Shown here piece by piece: positions 5,989-13,994 of a DNA stretch of 21,273 bases. The notes beneath the pieces are model-generated. The model saw only the letters and a list, made by a program, of their open reading frames with translations, did not search any database and was not told the origin of the DNA. Location of the stretch: positions 1-21,273 of the forward strand of contig CAKSHI010000019.1 in assembly GCA_934457115.1 (NCBI GenBank), in the 5' to 3' direction. A program made the position numbers and the translations under genes. Within the stretch, counting starts at the first letter, position 1; the number at the start of each line of letters is the position of its first letter. This stretch comes from an uncultured Eubacteriales bacterium. Its GTDB lineage: Bacteria > Bacillota > Clostridia > Oscillospirales > Acutalibacteraceae.

Positions 5989-7596
5989 TTATTTAGAAGC
6001 AGTTACTTCTTCTTTTACTTCAGCTTTTTTGGAAGCTAAAAGTTGAGCTTCTTCTTCTTCCCTTACTTTTAGAAGAGCTGTATATTTCTTATTTAAGCCA
6101 AATACAGATCCGGTCCATAGACCAACAACTATTAATACGATAGGAGCGATAATGCCTACTAATCCTGTTAATGTTGCACCTGCGAAGATTGTTAGAAGAA
6201 CTTCACTGATTGTAGATCCGCCGGCTTTACCTAGACGACCACCGATAACTTCAACGGCTGCTTGACCTTTAGTTTTAAGATCAGGATCTAGTGGAATATA
6301 TGTCATTTGTTTAGTTGAATCGAACAATGAATATTTAATACCTTTAGATAATGCGTCTTGAACAAGACCAAAACCAACAGCTAAAGCTAATACGTTAAAT
6401 CCAAATAGAGAAGAATCTAATCCATGTTTGTTTTCATAGAATATAATTCCAAAGAATAGTCCGCCCAAAACAAGAACTGAAATAGGAGTAATAAGAGCAG
6501 CAGTTCTCCATGAGCATTTTCTTAAAATGTTACTACCGGTTAGAGTGATAAGAATTGTAACAATACCTGTTACGATTGAAAGGTTACCCATCATTTGGTT
6601 AAATGCATGGCTTGAACCATAGTATAATTTACCTTGACCCTTCCAAACAACTTCAGATAGGTTGATAGCAACACCATAGCCGATAACTAAAACGGTGATT
6701 AAGAGTAAGTATGGAGATGTAACGATACATTTGAAGCTTTCGCCGATACCCATCTTCGGTTTTTCTTTTTTCTTTGCTATCAATGCAGGATCATAGAAAC
6801 GAGAATCTGTTAATATACGTTTGTTGATATATGTATATAATCCAAGGATACAAGAAGCAGCGATAAGTACACAAACCATTTGCCACATAACATTGTTTTG
6901 GAATGCATTTTTAACGCCTGCAGCTTCTGCAGCTTTAGTTCTACGGCCAAGGAATTTAACCAATGAACCTGATAAAATAAGACCAACGTTACCGATACAA
7001 GCAAATAGACCATAGAATCTCTTTACTTCTGTTTTCTTTGTGATTTGGTTAGCGAATTGCCAGAATAGTGCTGATATAACAAGACTTCCCCAGAGTTCTG
7101 ATAGGATATAGAAAAGAGAATAACTCCAGTTACCTATTAAAGGCCATTTGTTATACATGAATGAGTTTAATGCAGGAATTGTATTTGCTCTTAAAGCTTC
7201 TATTGTAGCTTCGGACATATGGATTTTACCGGAAAGTGGGAATAGTATAAATCCAAAAATTGCATAGAAAGACATAAAGAAGATTATGCAAATATAGAAG
7301 ACTTTTTGCATATCAAATTTATTGACTAACTTAGCGAATACGATTAGTGCAATAACTGCAGTAGGCATAACGCCCCATAATTTTATAGCGGGGATAGATT
7401 CAGCTCCTCCGCAATGAGCTGTGGAAACAATTAATGTATCCTTCAAATCTCTTACCAATGTGTATACGAAAAGTATAAAGAACATCATTAGTGACATTGG
7501 TAAAAACTTTTTCATTTCGTAGCCGTGGATAGGCCACACAGCAGCTTGAAATTTGTTAAATTCAGGCTTTGACTTTGTAACAGTTTCACTGTTCAT
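5989..7596 (-). CDS. ATP/ADP (nucleotide) translocase, NTT/Tlc family
   Basis: A 535-residue, highly hydrophobic protein with about 12 predicted membrane helices. It is of normal length for nucleotide transporters of Rickettsia and Chlamydia. Family-typical stretches are FLPMSLMMFFILFVYTLVRD-LKDTLIV near residues 30-58 and YIPLDPDLKTKGQAAVEVIG-GRLGKAGGS near 433-461. Characterised members exchange host ATP for ADP, or import nucleotides, across the cytoplasmic membrane of obligate intracellular bacteria and plastids; substrate and exchange mode cannot be told from sequence. The C-terminus is a charged cytoplasmic tail (KVREEEEAQ, KKAEVKEEV). The ATG at 7596 has AAGGAGAG about nine bases before it. 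It is monocistronic, with its own promoter and terminator. Its presence in a Firmicute-like genome is unusual. Its AT-rich codon use looks like that of its neighbours, so any transfer is not recent. Confidence 0.92.
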   Translation of the reverse strand: MNSETVTKSKPEFNKFQAAVWPIHGYEMKKFLPMSLMMFFILFVYTLVRDLKDTLIVSTAHCGGAESIPAIKLWGVMPTAVIALIVFAKLVNKFDMQKVFYICIIFFMSFYAIFGFILFPLSGKIHMSEATIEALRANTIPALNSFMYNKWPLIGNWSYSLFYILSELWGSLVISALFWQFANQITKKTEVKRFYGLFACIGNVGLILSGSLVKFLGRRTKAAEAAGVKNAFQNNVMWQMVCVLIAASCILGLYTYINKRILTDSRFYDPALIAKKKEKPKMGIGESFKCIVTSPYLLLITVLVIGYGVAINLSEVVWKGQGKLYYGSSHAFNQMMGNLSIVTGIVTILITLTGSNILRKCSWRTAALITPISVLVLGGLFFGIIFYENKHGLDSSLFGFNVLALAVGFGLVQDALSKGIKYSLFDSTKQMTYIPLDPDLKTKGQAAVEVIGGRLGKAGGSTISEVLLTIFAGATLTGLVGIIAPIVLIVVGLWTGSVFGLNKKYTALLKVREEEEAQLLASKKAEVKEEVTASK

Positions 7597-7649
7597 TCAA
7601 AAAAACTCTCCTTTTTTCTGCTTTGTTTTGATTAAATGCTTCAAGCGAT

Positions 7650-7678
7650 ATCATACTAATATTCAAACCCTGTCGCAA
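7650..7678 (-). promoter_or_regulatory. Predicted sigma-A promoter of the NTT gene
   Basis: On the minus strand, TTGCGA (7673-7678) and TATGAT (7650-7655) are 17 bases apart, about 55 bases upstream of the ATG. Confidence 0.6.
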
Positions 7679-7679
7679 C

Positions 7680-8430
7680 AATAAGGCGACCAGACGATAA
7701 GTTAAACATTATCTATCACCATTCAACACAACCGTTTATAGTAACGTAAAAATGTACCATATAATATTGTACCAATATGCGGATGATTTTTCAATTATTA
7801 AAAATAGAAAATATAATTATTGATTAACTTATATATAAATAGCATTAAATAATCCAATATAATTATAATTAATTTAGTATAAATTCCTATGGTTAGTGGA
7901 ATTAAATTGAAATTAAGGAAGATATTGTATTTAAATAGAAAGTTCAAATAGTTTTTTGCGAGAAATACACCAAAATATTATGTTAAATTATACAAATAAA
8001 ATTCTAAAGACAATAAATACAAGCTTACTTTAAGTTATTTAAAATTATATATAATTTTGATTTGATGTTAAAAATTATTTTAAATTGGTAGTATTACGGC
8101 GTACACACATTGAAGTAATATATAGTAAGCTCAAACAAATAGTATATTACACATATAATAATATTTAAATTTAGGATTAAAATAGTAAAAACAGAGATAA
8201 ATATGTTTTTTTGAAATTATTTTTTAGTTTGAATTTAATGTAAGCAAAAGTTTATTTATTTGATGTTATCTGGCTTGTGAATTGATGATTGGCCTTTTTT
8301 ATATAGATTATATATTATTATACTCTCATAAAAAAGTGGTTTTTGAATTGTTTTATACTACAAAAGATATTGTTTTGTGTCATTTAACAAATTTTAGCAT
8401 AGCATAAAATATAAGGAAGGGGAGATTATT
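7680..8430. other. Long AT-rich gene-free region between NTT and ATPase genes
   Basis: About 750 bases hold no reading frame with a believable start and ribosome binding site on either strand. The visible details are two TGTACCA copies at 7753-7759 and 7768-7774, and a short GC-richer patch (GGCGTACACAC) near 8098-8108. The binding site of the next gene, AAGGAAGGGGAG, lies near 8412-8423. I found no clear sigma-A promoter for that gene. The region may hold distal regulatory sites, an untranslated RNA or decayed sequence. Confidence 0.5.
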
Positions 8431-9519
8431 ATGGAAAGTAATTTATTTAATATTAAATATTTTTTGGCTGCCAATTCAACAAAGGGGTTTGTTTCTAGAT
8501 TTGACCAACTTTATAATCCATATGAAGATTGGTTTCTATATATAATAAAAGGAGGACCCGGGACTGGAAAATCTACACTTATGAAAAATATTGCCCAACA
8601 AGCTATAGAACGTGGGATTGCAGCGGAATTTATATACTGTTCATCCGACCCTAACTCACTTGATGGGGTAATTTTTCCGTCTTTAAGAGTTTCTATAGCA
8701 GATGGGACAGCTCCTCATACATTGGATCCGGTTTTTCCTGGAGTAGCGGATACTATATTAAACTTATCTGACTGCTGGAATGAGGATATTTTATATAGTT
8801 TTAAGTCTAAAATTAAAGAAGCTACTAAAAAGAATTCCCTTTGTCATAAGAGGTCGAAGTATTATCTATGCGCTTGTAAAAATTTGATTGATGATATGGA
8901 AAGCCTTATTCAAGATAGTATCTTAGAGGAGAAAATTGACTCTTACTGCAAAAATCTTTCTAAAAAGCTCTTTAAGGAGAAATTAGACGTAGAGGCAAAA
9001 GAAAGCATTAGATTTTTAAGTGGCATTACACCAAATGGGGTTGTAGTGTTTGAGGATACTTTGAATAATGTATGTGAAAGAATTTATATGCTTGATGATG
9101 AGTACGGTTTAGTCGCAAATATGATACTTAAAAATATAAGAGAAGAGGCTCTTGGGTCGGGTTATGATGCGGTTGTATGTTACTGCCCTATGCAGCCTGA
9201 TACGAGGATAGAGTGTATAGTTATTCCTAAATTAAAATTAGGTTTTTGTGTTTCTAACAGTTATCATAAAATGAAAAAGGTAGAAGCGTTTAAGACTATA
9301 CACTGCAAGAGATTTATGGACAGTAAGATTATAGAGGAAAATAAACAAGATATAAAGGCTAATAAGAAACTAACAAGACAACTTTTAGATGAGGCAATTT
9401 TAAAGCTTAAGGAAGCAAAATCGATCCACGATGATTTAGAAAAATATTATATTCAAAGCATGGATTTTAAAAAGGTTAGTGATATAGCTAATAGAGTTAT
9501 AGGTGATGTTTTAGGTTAG
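8431..9519 (+). CDS. P-loop ATPase, PRK06851-type conserved clostridial protein
   Basis: A 362-residue protein with a clear Walker A motif, GGPGTGKST, at residues 41-49. It is followed by the stretch CSSDPNSLDGVIFP near 70-83 and ADGTAPHTLDPVFPG near 90-104. This pattern fits a conserved ATPase/nucleotide-kinase-like family (PRK06851) seen in spore-forming Firmicutes. No biochemical role is established that I can name. The middle part (150-210) is charged and helical; residues 320-360 are likely coiled helices. The start has the strong site AAGGAAGGGGAG eight bases before the ATG. It stands alone, with an inverted repeat after the stop shared with the convergent DUF1887 gene. Assignment to the family rests on remembered motifs. 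Confidence 0.7.
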   Translation: MESNLFNIKYFLAANSTKGFVSRFDQLYNPYEDWFLYIIKGGPGTGKSTLMKNIAQQAIERGIAAEFIYCSSDPNSLDGVIFPSLRVSIADGTAPHTLDPVFPGVADTILNLSDCWNEDILYSFKSKIKEATKKNSLCHKRSKYYLCACKNLIDDMESLIQDSILEEKIDSYCKNLSKKLFKEKLDVEAKESIRFLSGITPNGVVVFEDTLNNVCERIYMLDDEYGLVANMILKNIREEALGSGYDAVVCYCPMQPDTRIECIVIPKLKLGFCVSNSYHKMKKVEAFKTIHCKRFMDSKIIEENKQDIKANKKLTRQLLDEAILKLKEAKSIHDDLEKYYIQSMDFKKVSDIANRVIGDVLG

Positions 9520-9529
9520 CATTTTTATA

Positions 9530-9580
9530 ATAAAGCCACCATTCAAGAGTTGTATGTATACATTTGAGTGGTGACTTTAT
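9530..9580. terminator. Long imperfect hairpin between convergent genes
   Basis: ATAAAGCCACCATTCAA (9530-9546) pairs with TTGAGTGGTGACTTTAT (9564-9580) with one C-A mismatch and one wobble, around a 17-base loop. It lies between the two stops and could end transcription in both directions, but the T runs after it are short. Confidence 0.6.
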
Positions 9581-9586
9581 GTTAAA

Positions 9587-10768
9587 TTAATATATATCAA
9601 GGGCCTCTTTAATTTTGTCAATAAATGTGCCGTCGTGGATAGAACGGCCGTCTATTATTGAGATGTTCATGTCTTGAGCTCTTACGAATATGTGAGCACG
9701 ATCCTTTTTAATAGTGGAGAGAGTTACTAAAATGCATTTAGAATACTTCCCTCCCAAATAATTTGAATAGACACTCAATTCCTGCAATGCGTCCGGAGCA
9801 GGATCCGACAATTTGCACGATATAAAGACCGGTCTGATTCCATAAAAGAATGTTACGTCAATTTCATTTGTAATTTCATTGATTTTTTGTTGGTGAGTAT
9901 TCCAATTTATTTTTGTGCTTACTCTTACATCATTAAACATAGGGTCTTGTTTAATCTTTATAAAAACATATAGTTCAAGCCATGTTCCAAAATCCGTCAT
10001 GTACTTTTTTGTTATATCATTTTTAAATGAGAAGGTAATATTTTCATCGTCAACATATAGGTTCCTTAAAAATCCAAGTTGTTCGGCAAAGGATAATATA
10101 CTCGTATCATTTAATGATACATTTGTATGCGAAGTTTTTATATGTCGTTTAGAAACAAACTGCATAGGTTTATATTCAGTTGATATAGTCCCGAGAGCAG
10201 TTTGGAGGAAGAAACAAACTTCTTTCCATTTAGATATATCTTTAAATATAAATTCGCAAAATTTTAAGATGTTAGCATACATATCGGCAGTGGGCTTTGG
10301 ATGGTTGCTGCCCGTTATGCTTACTCCATGAGATTGTAAGAGACTTTCTATAGACATTTTAGGAAGCATAAAGCCATTAACTAAATAATTGCAGCCATAA
10401 ATATTGATAAGAGTTTTGTTTGCCATATCAATAGAGAAAATAGGGATAAATTTCTTTTTGCATACTAAATACATTGCTATTGTAGAAATTTCCCTTGTTC
10501 CCGTTATATCAAAGAAACAGTTTGGATTCCTGTCTATTATACGCTTACAAATTCTATAGATCTTGTCTATACTATGAAATTCTATAGGGATAGATTCAAA
10601 TACTATATTGTTTATTCTTGTCTTGCAAGCACTTTTTAGGTTATTGATATCTTCTTGTGAAACTCTTTTGTTATCATATAAAAAGATAACTTTTTTGGGT
10701 TTAAATGCAAAAATAGATACTAAGTTTTTAATTGGGTCTTTATTATATACTTTAACGAGGCATTCCAA
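9587..10768 (-). CDS. CARF-domain nuclease, DUF1887 (Card1/Can2-like)
   Basis: A 393-residue protein. The N-terminal half is a CARF-type ligand domain: NLVSIFAFKPKKVIFLYD near 15-32 and the nucleotide-contact motif DITGTRE at 87-93. A winged-helix-like middle follows. The C-terminal part is a PD-(D/E)xK nuclease fold: GTWLE at 261-265, NEIDV at 301-305 and FISCK at 315-319. Relatives Card1 and Can2 are activated by cyclic oligoadenylate made by type III CRISPR-Cas and cut DNA and/or RNA. Here the usual Glu of the ExK motif is Ser317, while E265, D304 and K319 remain. No cas gene or array is in the window. The start is TTG at 10768 after GGATGGTGA; a stop lies just upstream in frame. It is the second gene of an operon, 21 bases after the CAP-dockerin gene. 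Confidence 0.82.
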   Translation of the reverse strand: MECLVKVYNKDPIKNLVSIFAFKPKKVIFLYDNKRVSQEDINNLKSACKTRINNIVFESIPIEFHSIDKIYRICKRIIDRNPNCFFDITGTREISTIAMYLVCKKKFIPIFSIDMANKTLINIYGCNYLVNGFMLPKMSIESLLQSHGVSITGSNHPKPTADMYANILKFCEFIFKDISKWKEVCFFLQTALGTISTEYKPMQFVSKRHIKTSHTNVSLNDTSILSFAEQLGFLRNLYVDDENITFSFKNDITKKYMTDFGTWLELYVFIKIKQDPMFNDVRVSTKINWNTHQQKINEITNEIDVTFFYGIRPVFISCKLSDPAPDALQELSVYSNYLGGKYSKCILVTLSTIKKDRAHIFVRAQDMNISIIDGRSIHDGTFIDKIKEALDIY

Positions 10769-10789
10769 GTTTCGTCACCATCCATAGTT

Positions 10790-13138
10790 TTATTTTTGAG
10801 GAACGGGGATAGAATCGCATATGTATTTTTCAAGAAGGAGAAGGTCTAAGGTGTTTACTACATTGTCATGATTTATATCTGCAGCTAAGAGGCACGGGTC
10901 TTCAAGAGAGGTCTTACCAAGTAAATAGTTTAATAGGGCATTAGTATCACGGCTGTTTATATTACCTTCACCCGTCAAATCGCCGTAAATTACTATTGTG
11001 TACTCACATCTTGTTTTATCATTTTCCTTTAAAATTACTTTCATATTTGTTCCAACTATTCCCGACGTGACGGCAGAATTAGAATAATTTATAAAGTGTA
11101 TGCTGTATTTTTCAGTGTTATACGAAATATTATTCTTAAATTCTTTTATAGTTGTACCTTGGTCTATGCCTGTTATAATTTTGGTTTGAGGATCTATATT
11201 ATATAGGTTACTTGTAAGTAAATCACCATTTATGGGTTCAGGGTCAGGTTTATCGTTGTTATCATCGTTATCATTTTTAAGATTAAATAGGCTAAAGTTG
11301 TATTCGATATATGAGGCTATACCGTCTTTATCATAAATATTATCTATACATACGGTATATGAGTCTGTGTTTGATGTTTCAAAAGGATAATTTAAGACGA
11401 TAGTTTTATTGCCATTGCATAGGTTAAGACCGTTACCATAAGATAACTTAGTGGAACTTTTAGATGTATTATTTGTAATTGTAGCTGTTGGCTTGGCCCT
11501 ATCTGCACAGAAGATAAGGTCATCATTAAGGATAATACTTAGATTTGAGGAATCATTCACCCATTTATTTGGAACATAACCGTTTTGAGGATAAGAAATA
11601 AAGCTATCACTTTTAAAGGATATATTTTTATTTCTTGAGGATATTACTATAGACGCATTGCCACTGCCATCGTAAACTAGGGCAAAACCTATAGAGGTTG
11701 TAGAGTCTGAAAGTATGAGGTTTCTTAACGAATAGTTGCTGTTAAACATATTGTTTATGGAGTTTGATAGCATTGTTGGACTTACTGCAGTTGATTTGTC
11801 GATTATTGATAAGGCTAAATTTTCTTTTGCCTTGTTAAAGAAGTCATCATCCATATTTTGAGGTTTTGTAGGATTGCTATAGTCGTTTGTATATAACGCA
11901 AGGACTGCAGTGTATTGTAAATCATCGCAGAGTTCCTTGTCTATTTCTAAATCACTTAATAAGAGACTTCTTCTATAAAAATTGACAGTGTTTATTGCAT
12001 CTTCCAAAACCGAGTCAGTTATACTGCCGGCTGAAGAATATGAAGAGAGGTCAGGTTTATAGTTATAAATTAAATCGATACTTGAATTTTTAGGTTTCAA
12101 ATCTTTATATAAATCATTAATAGTATCTTGAGTAAGATAGGTTTTGGTGTTGGTGTATTTACGTTTTTGGAGAGAATCTAAATCTTCTCTTATTTCATAC
12201 TGAACATTGTTGTTTGGAGATTGACTTAAGATCAAAACATATGACTGACAAGAGCATATGGATAAGATTTTATTATCAGTTTTAAATTCTTTTAGGGCAG
12301 TACCGTCCTCTTTGTCGAATAGATATAGGAGATGTTCAGATATATTGGTTATTATACCATCGTTGAATGGACAGGAGATATTTTCACTAACGACAATGCC
12401 CTTAAAATAATTTTTATAAAATGCATTATCTTGATTTTGTGTGTAGATATAGCCATCATCTGCGATAATATTATTATCATCGATAAATGTAAAGGAGTTT
12501 GTATCTATAGTTCCGGCATCGTTAAGCACACCATTTGAAATATCTAAGAATTTAAACTCGTCTTCAGTTTTGATATATAGCCGTGATTTAGATGGGTTGC
12601 AAGTTATTAAGAGAATATTTTTGTTAAAGTTAATCTCCTCAAAATTTTCAAAGTTTGACCAGCATCTAAGCATTAAAGTGCTCGGTTTGTCACTATCCAC
12701 GTAAAACATTTTATCTTTGGCAAATGCAAAGTGCTTGTCGCAAGAGATGTTACCGTCTGTCTTTTTAGAAGAAGTTACACCTTTGGAAAGTAAATCGTAA
12801 TTGAATACTTTGAATTTATTGTCTTGGTTAAAAACGATAAATAGATTTTTATCTAGGGTGTCACACGCAATATAATGACTGTTGGTAACAAGTGAATTTG
12901 ATTCTTCATTGCCGTTTTTATTTATAAAGGTAATATATGTCGATGTTTCATCACAGTTTAAAACAGCAAATTCGTCACCGTAAGCAAATGTCTTTATGTT
13001 ATTATTATGTATAGAACTATTGCTTGATTTTGCGAAAACTTTATTGAAAAAGAAACCTGTGATATGTGAAATATTAAATATAGAAAACGTGACCAAAATA
13101 GCGAGGATAATATAAAAGACCTTTTTGCTCCAAGGCAT
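10790..13138 (-). CDS. Secreted CAP-domain protein with C-terminal dockerin type I
   Basis: A 782-residue secreted protein. Residues 1-36 look like a signal peptide (hydrophobic 8-30, possible cleavage after VFA). Residues 50-320 are beta-rich with repeating short strands, possibly a degenerate propeller. Residues 374-503 resemble a CAP/SCP domain: AINTVNFYRRSLLLSDLEID at the start, KENLA at 438-442, and IGFALVYDG..ASIVIS at the end; the usual catalytic histidines are not evident. Another beta domain lies at 505-617, then an acidic Asn/Asp/Pro linker (622-637). Residues 719-772 carry two dockerin calcium loops (DLTGEGNINSRD and DINHDNVVNTLD). Dockerins bind cohesins on scaffold or cell-surface proteins; none is in view. 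The start has GGAGG nine bases before the ATG. It is the first gene of the operon with the DUF1887 gene. Confidence 0.8.
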   Translation of the reverse strand: MPWSKKVFYIILAILVTFSIFNISHITGFFFNKVFAKSSNSSIHNNNIKTFAYGDEFAVLNCDETSTYITFINKNGNEESNSLVTNSHYIACDTLDKNLFIVFNQDNKFKVFNYDLLSKGVTSSKKTDGNISCDKHFAFAKDKMFYVDSDKPSTLMLRCWSNFENFEEINFNKNILLITCNPSKSRLYIKTEDEFKFLDISNGVLNDAGTIDTNSFTFIDDNNIIADDGYIYTQNQDNAFYKNYFKGIVVSENISCPFNDGIITNISEHLLYLFDKEDGTALKEFKTDNKILSICSCQSYVLILSQSPNNNVQYEIREDLDSLQKRKYTNTKTYLTQDTINDLYKDLKPKNSSIDLIYNYKPDLSSYSSAGSITDSVLEDAINTVNFYRRSLLLSDLEIDKELCDDLQYTAVLALYTNDYSNPTKPQNMDDDFFNKAKENLALSIIDKSTAVSPTMLSNSINNMFNSNYSLRNLILSDSTTSIGFALVYDGSGNASIVISSRNKNISFKSDSFISYPQNGYVPNKWVNDSSNLSIILNDDLIFCADRAKPTATITNNTSKSSTKLSYGNGLNLCNGNKTIVLNYPFETSNTDSYTVCIDNIYDKDGIASYIEYNFSLFNLKNDNDDNNDKPDPEPINGDLLTSNLYNIDPQTKIITGIDQGTTIKEFKNNISYNTEKYSIHFINYSNSAVTSGIVGTNMKVILKENDKTRCEYTIVIYGDLTGEGNINSRDTNALLNYLLGKTSLEDPCLLAADINHDNVVNTLDLLLLEKYICDSIPVPQK

Positions 13139-13174
13139 AAAACATCGCCTCCATGGTAGTTTATTATTGCTTAT

Positions 13175-13203
13175 ATGATAATATTTTTTAAGTAATTTTG
13201 CAA
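13175..13203 (-). promoter_or_regulatory. Predicted sigma-A promoter of the CAP-dockerin operon
   Basis: On the minus strand, TTGCAA (13198-13203) and TATCAT (13175-13180) are 17 bases apart, about 37 bases upstream of the start codon. Confidence 0.6.
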
Positions 13204-13253
13204 TATTTATGGAGATATAATTTTAATTTATACCAATTAGTTTATATAAAGGC

Positions 13254-13281
13254 TTGACTTTTATCCTAATATTTGTAAAAT
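13254..13281 (+). promoter_or_regulatory. Predicted sigma-A promoter of rpe
   Basis: TTGACT (13254-13259) and TAAAAT (13276-13281) are 16 bases apart, 44 bases before the rpe start. It diverges from the CAP-dockerin promoter. Confidence 0.55.
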
Positions 13282-13325
13282 ATAAGGGAATATATAAGTC
13301 ATAAAAATTTATATGAGGTGAATTT

Positions 13326-13994
13326 ATGAAGGAGTTAAAAAAGCCATTAATAGCACCGTCTGTTCTAGCCTGCGATTTTTCTAAAGCAGGATCTGAGGTT
13401 AAGAGGGTAGCCGAAGCGGGGGCGGATCTTATACATTTAGACATTATGGACGGTCATTTTGTGCCCAATATATCATTTGGGCCTGATGTAGTGAAATCTC
13501 TTAGAGAATATTCGGATTTACCGTTTGATGTCCATTTGATGATTGAGAACCCATTAGATTATATTAAAAGATTTGCCGACAGCGGAGCCGATATTATAAC
13601 ATTTCATGTTGAGTCCAAATCTAATATAGATCAAACGCTTGATGAGATAGTGAAAAATAATGTAAAGCCGGGTCTTGTCATAAAACCGAAGACGGATATA
13701 AGAGAAGTATTTAAATATCTTGATAGGGTATATATGATACTTATAATGACGGTTGAACCGGGTTTTGGCGGGCAGTCATTTATGGAAGATATGATGGAAA
13801 AGGTTAAAGTATTAAAGGAAGAAATAAAAAACCGCCAACTCAACGTATTAATTGAAGTTGACGGCGGAATAAATCAAGATACGGTAAAGATAGCCTTAGA
13901 TGCAGGAGCAGATATATGCGTAGCCGGTACAAGTGTATTTAAAGCTCAAAGCGCTAAAGATGCGATAGATAAGTTAAAAGGTGAGACTAATTAA
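13326..13994 (+). CDS. rpe: Ribulose-phosphate 3-epimerase
   Basis: A 222-residue TIM-barrel enzyme interconverting ribulose 5-phosphate and xylulose 5-phosphate in the cytosolic pentose phosphate pathway. The family motifs are complete: IAPSVLACDF near 9-18, LIHLDIMDGHFVPN with metal-binding His and Asp near 36-49, DVHLMI near 68-73, MTVEPGFGGQSF near 140-151, and the phosphate-binding EVDGGIN and VAGTSVF near the C-terminus. Length is normal. GAGGTG lies five bases before the ATG. In many Firmicutes rpe follows rsgA; here it stands alone behind its own promoter, and its last eight bases overlap the 3' end of the convergent mecA gene. Confidence 0.96.
   Translation: MKELKKPLIAPSVLACDFSKAGSEVKRVAEAGADLIHLDIMDGHFVPNISFGPDVVKSLREYSDLPFDVHLMIENPLDYIKRFADSGADIITFHVESKSNIDQTLDEIVKNNVKPGLVIKPKTDIREVFKYLDRVYMILIMTVEPGFGGQSFMEDMMEKVKVLKEEIKNRQLNVLIEVDGGINQDTVKIALDAGADICVAGTSVFKAQSAKDAIDKLKGETN

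Noticed and set aside
4496..7596. A contractile injection system near the DUF4157 protein
   Set aside because: No sheath, tube, baseplate or AAA loader gene is present here; a delivery machine would have to be elsewhere.
9587..10768. A CRISPR locus around the CARF nuclease
   Set aside because: No repeat-spacer array and no cas gene could be seen anywhere in the window on either strand.
13223..13444. Minus-strand frame overlapping the rpe start
   Set aside because: It runs through the rpe promoter and coding region and has no family resemblance.
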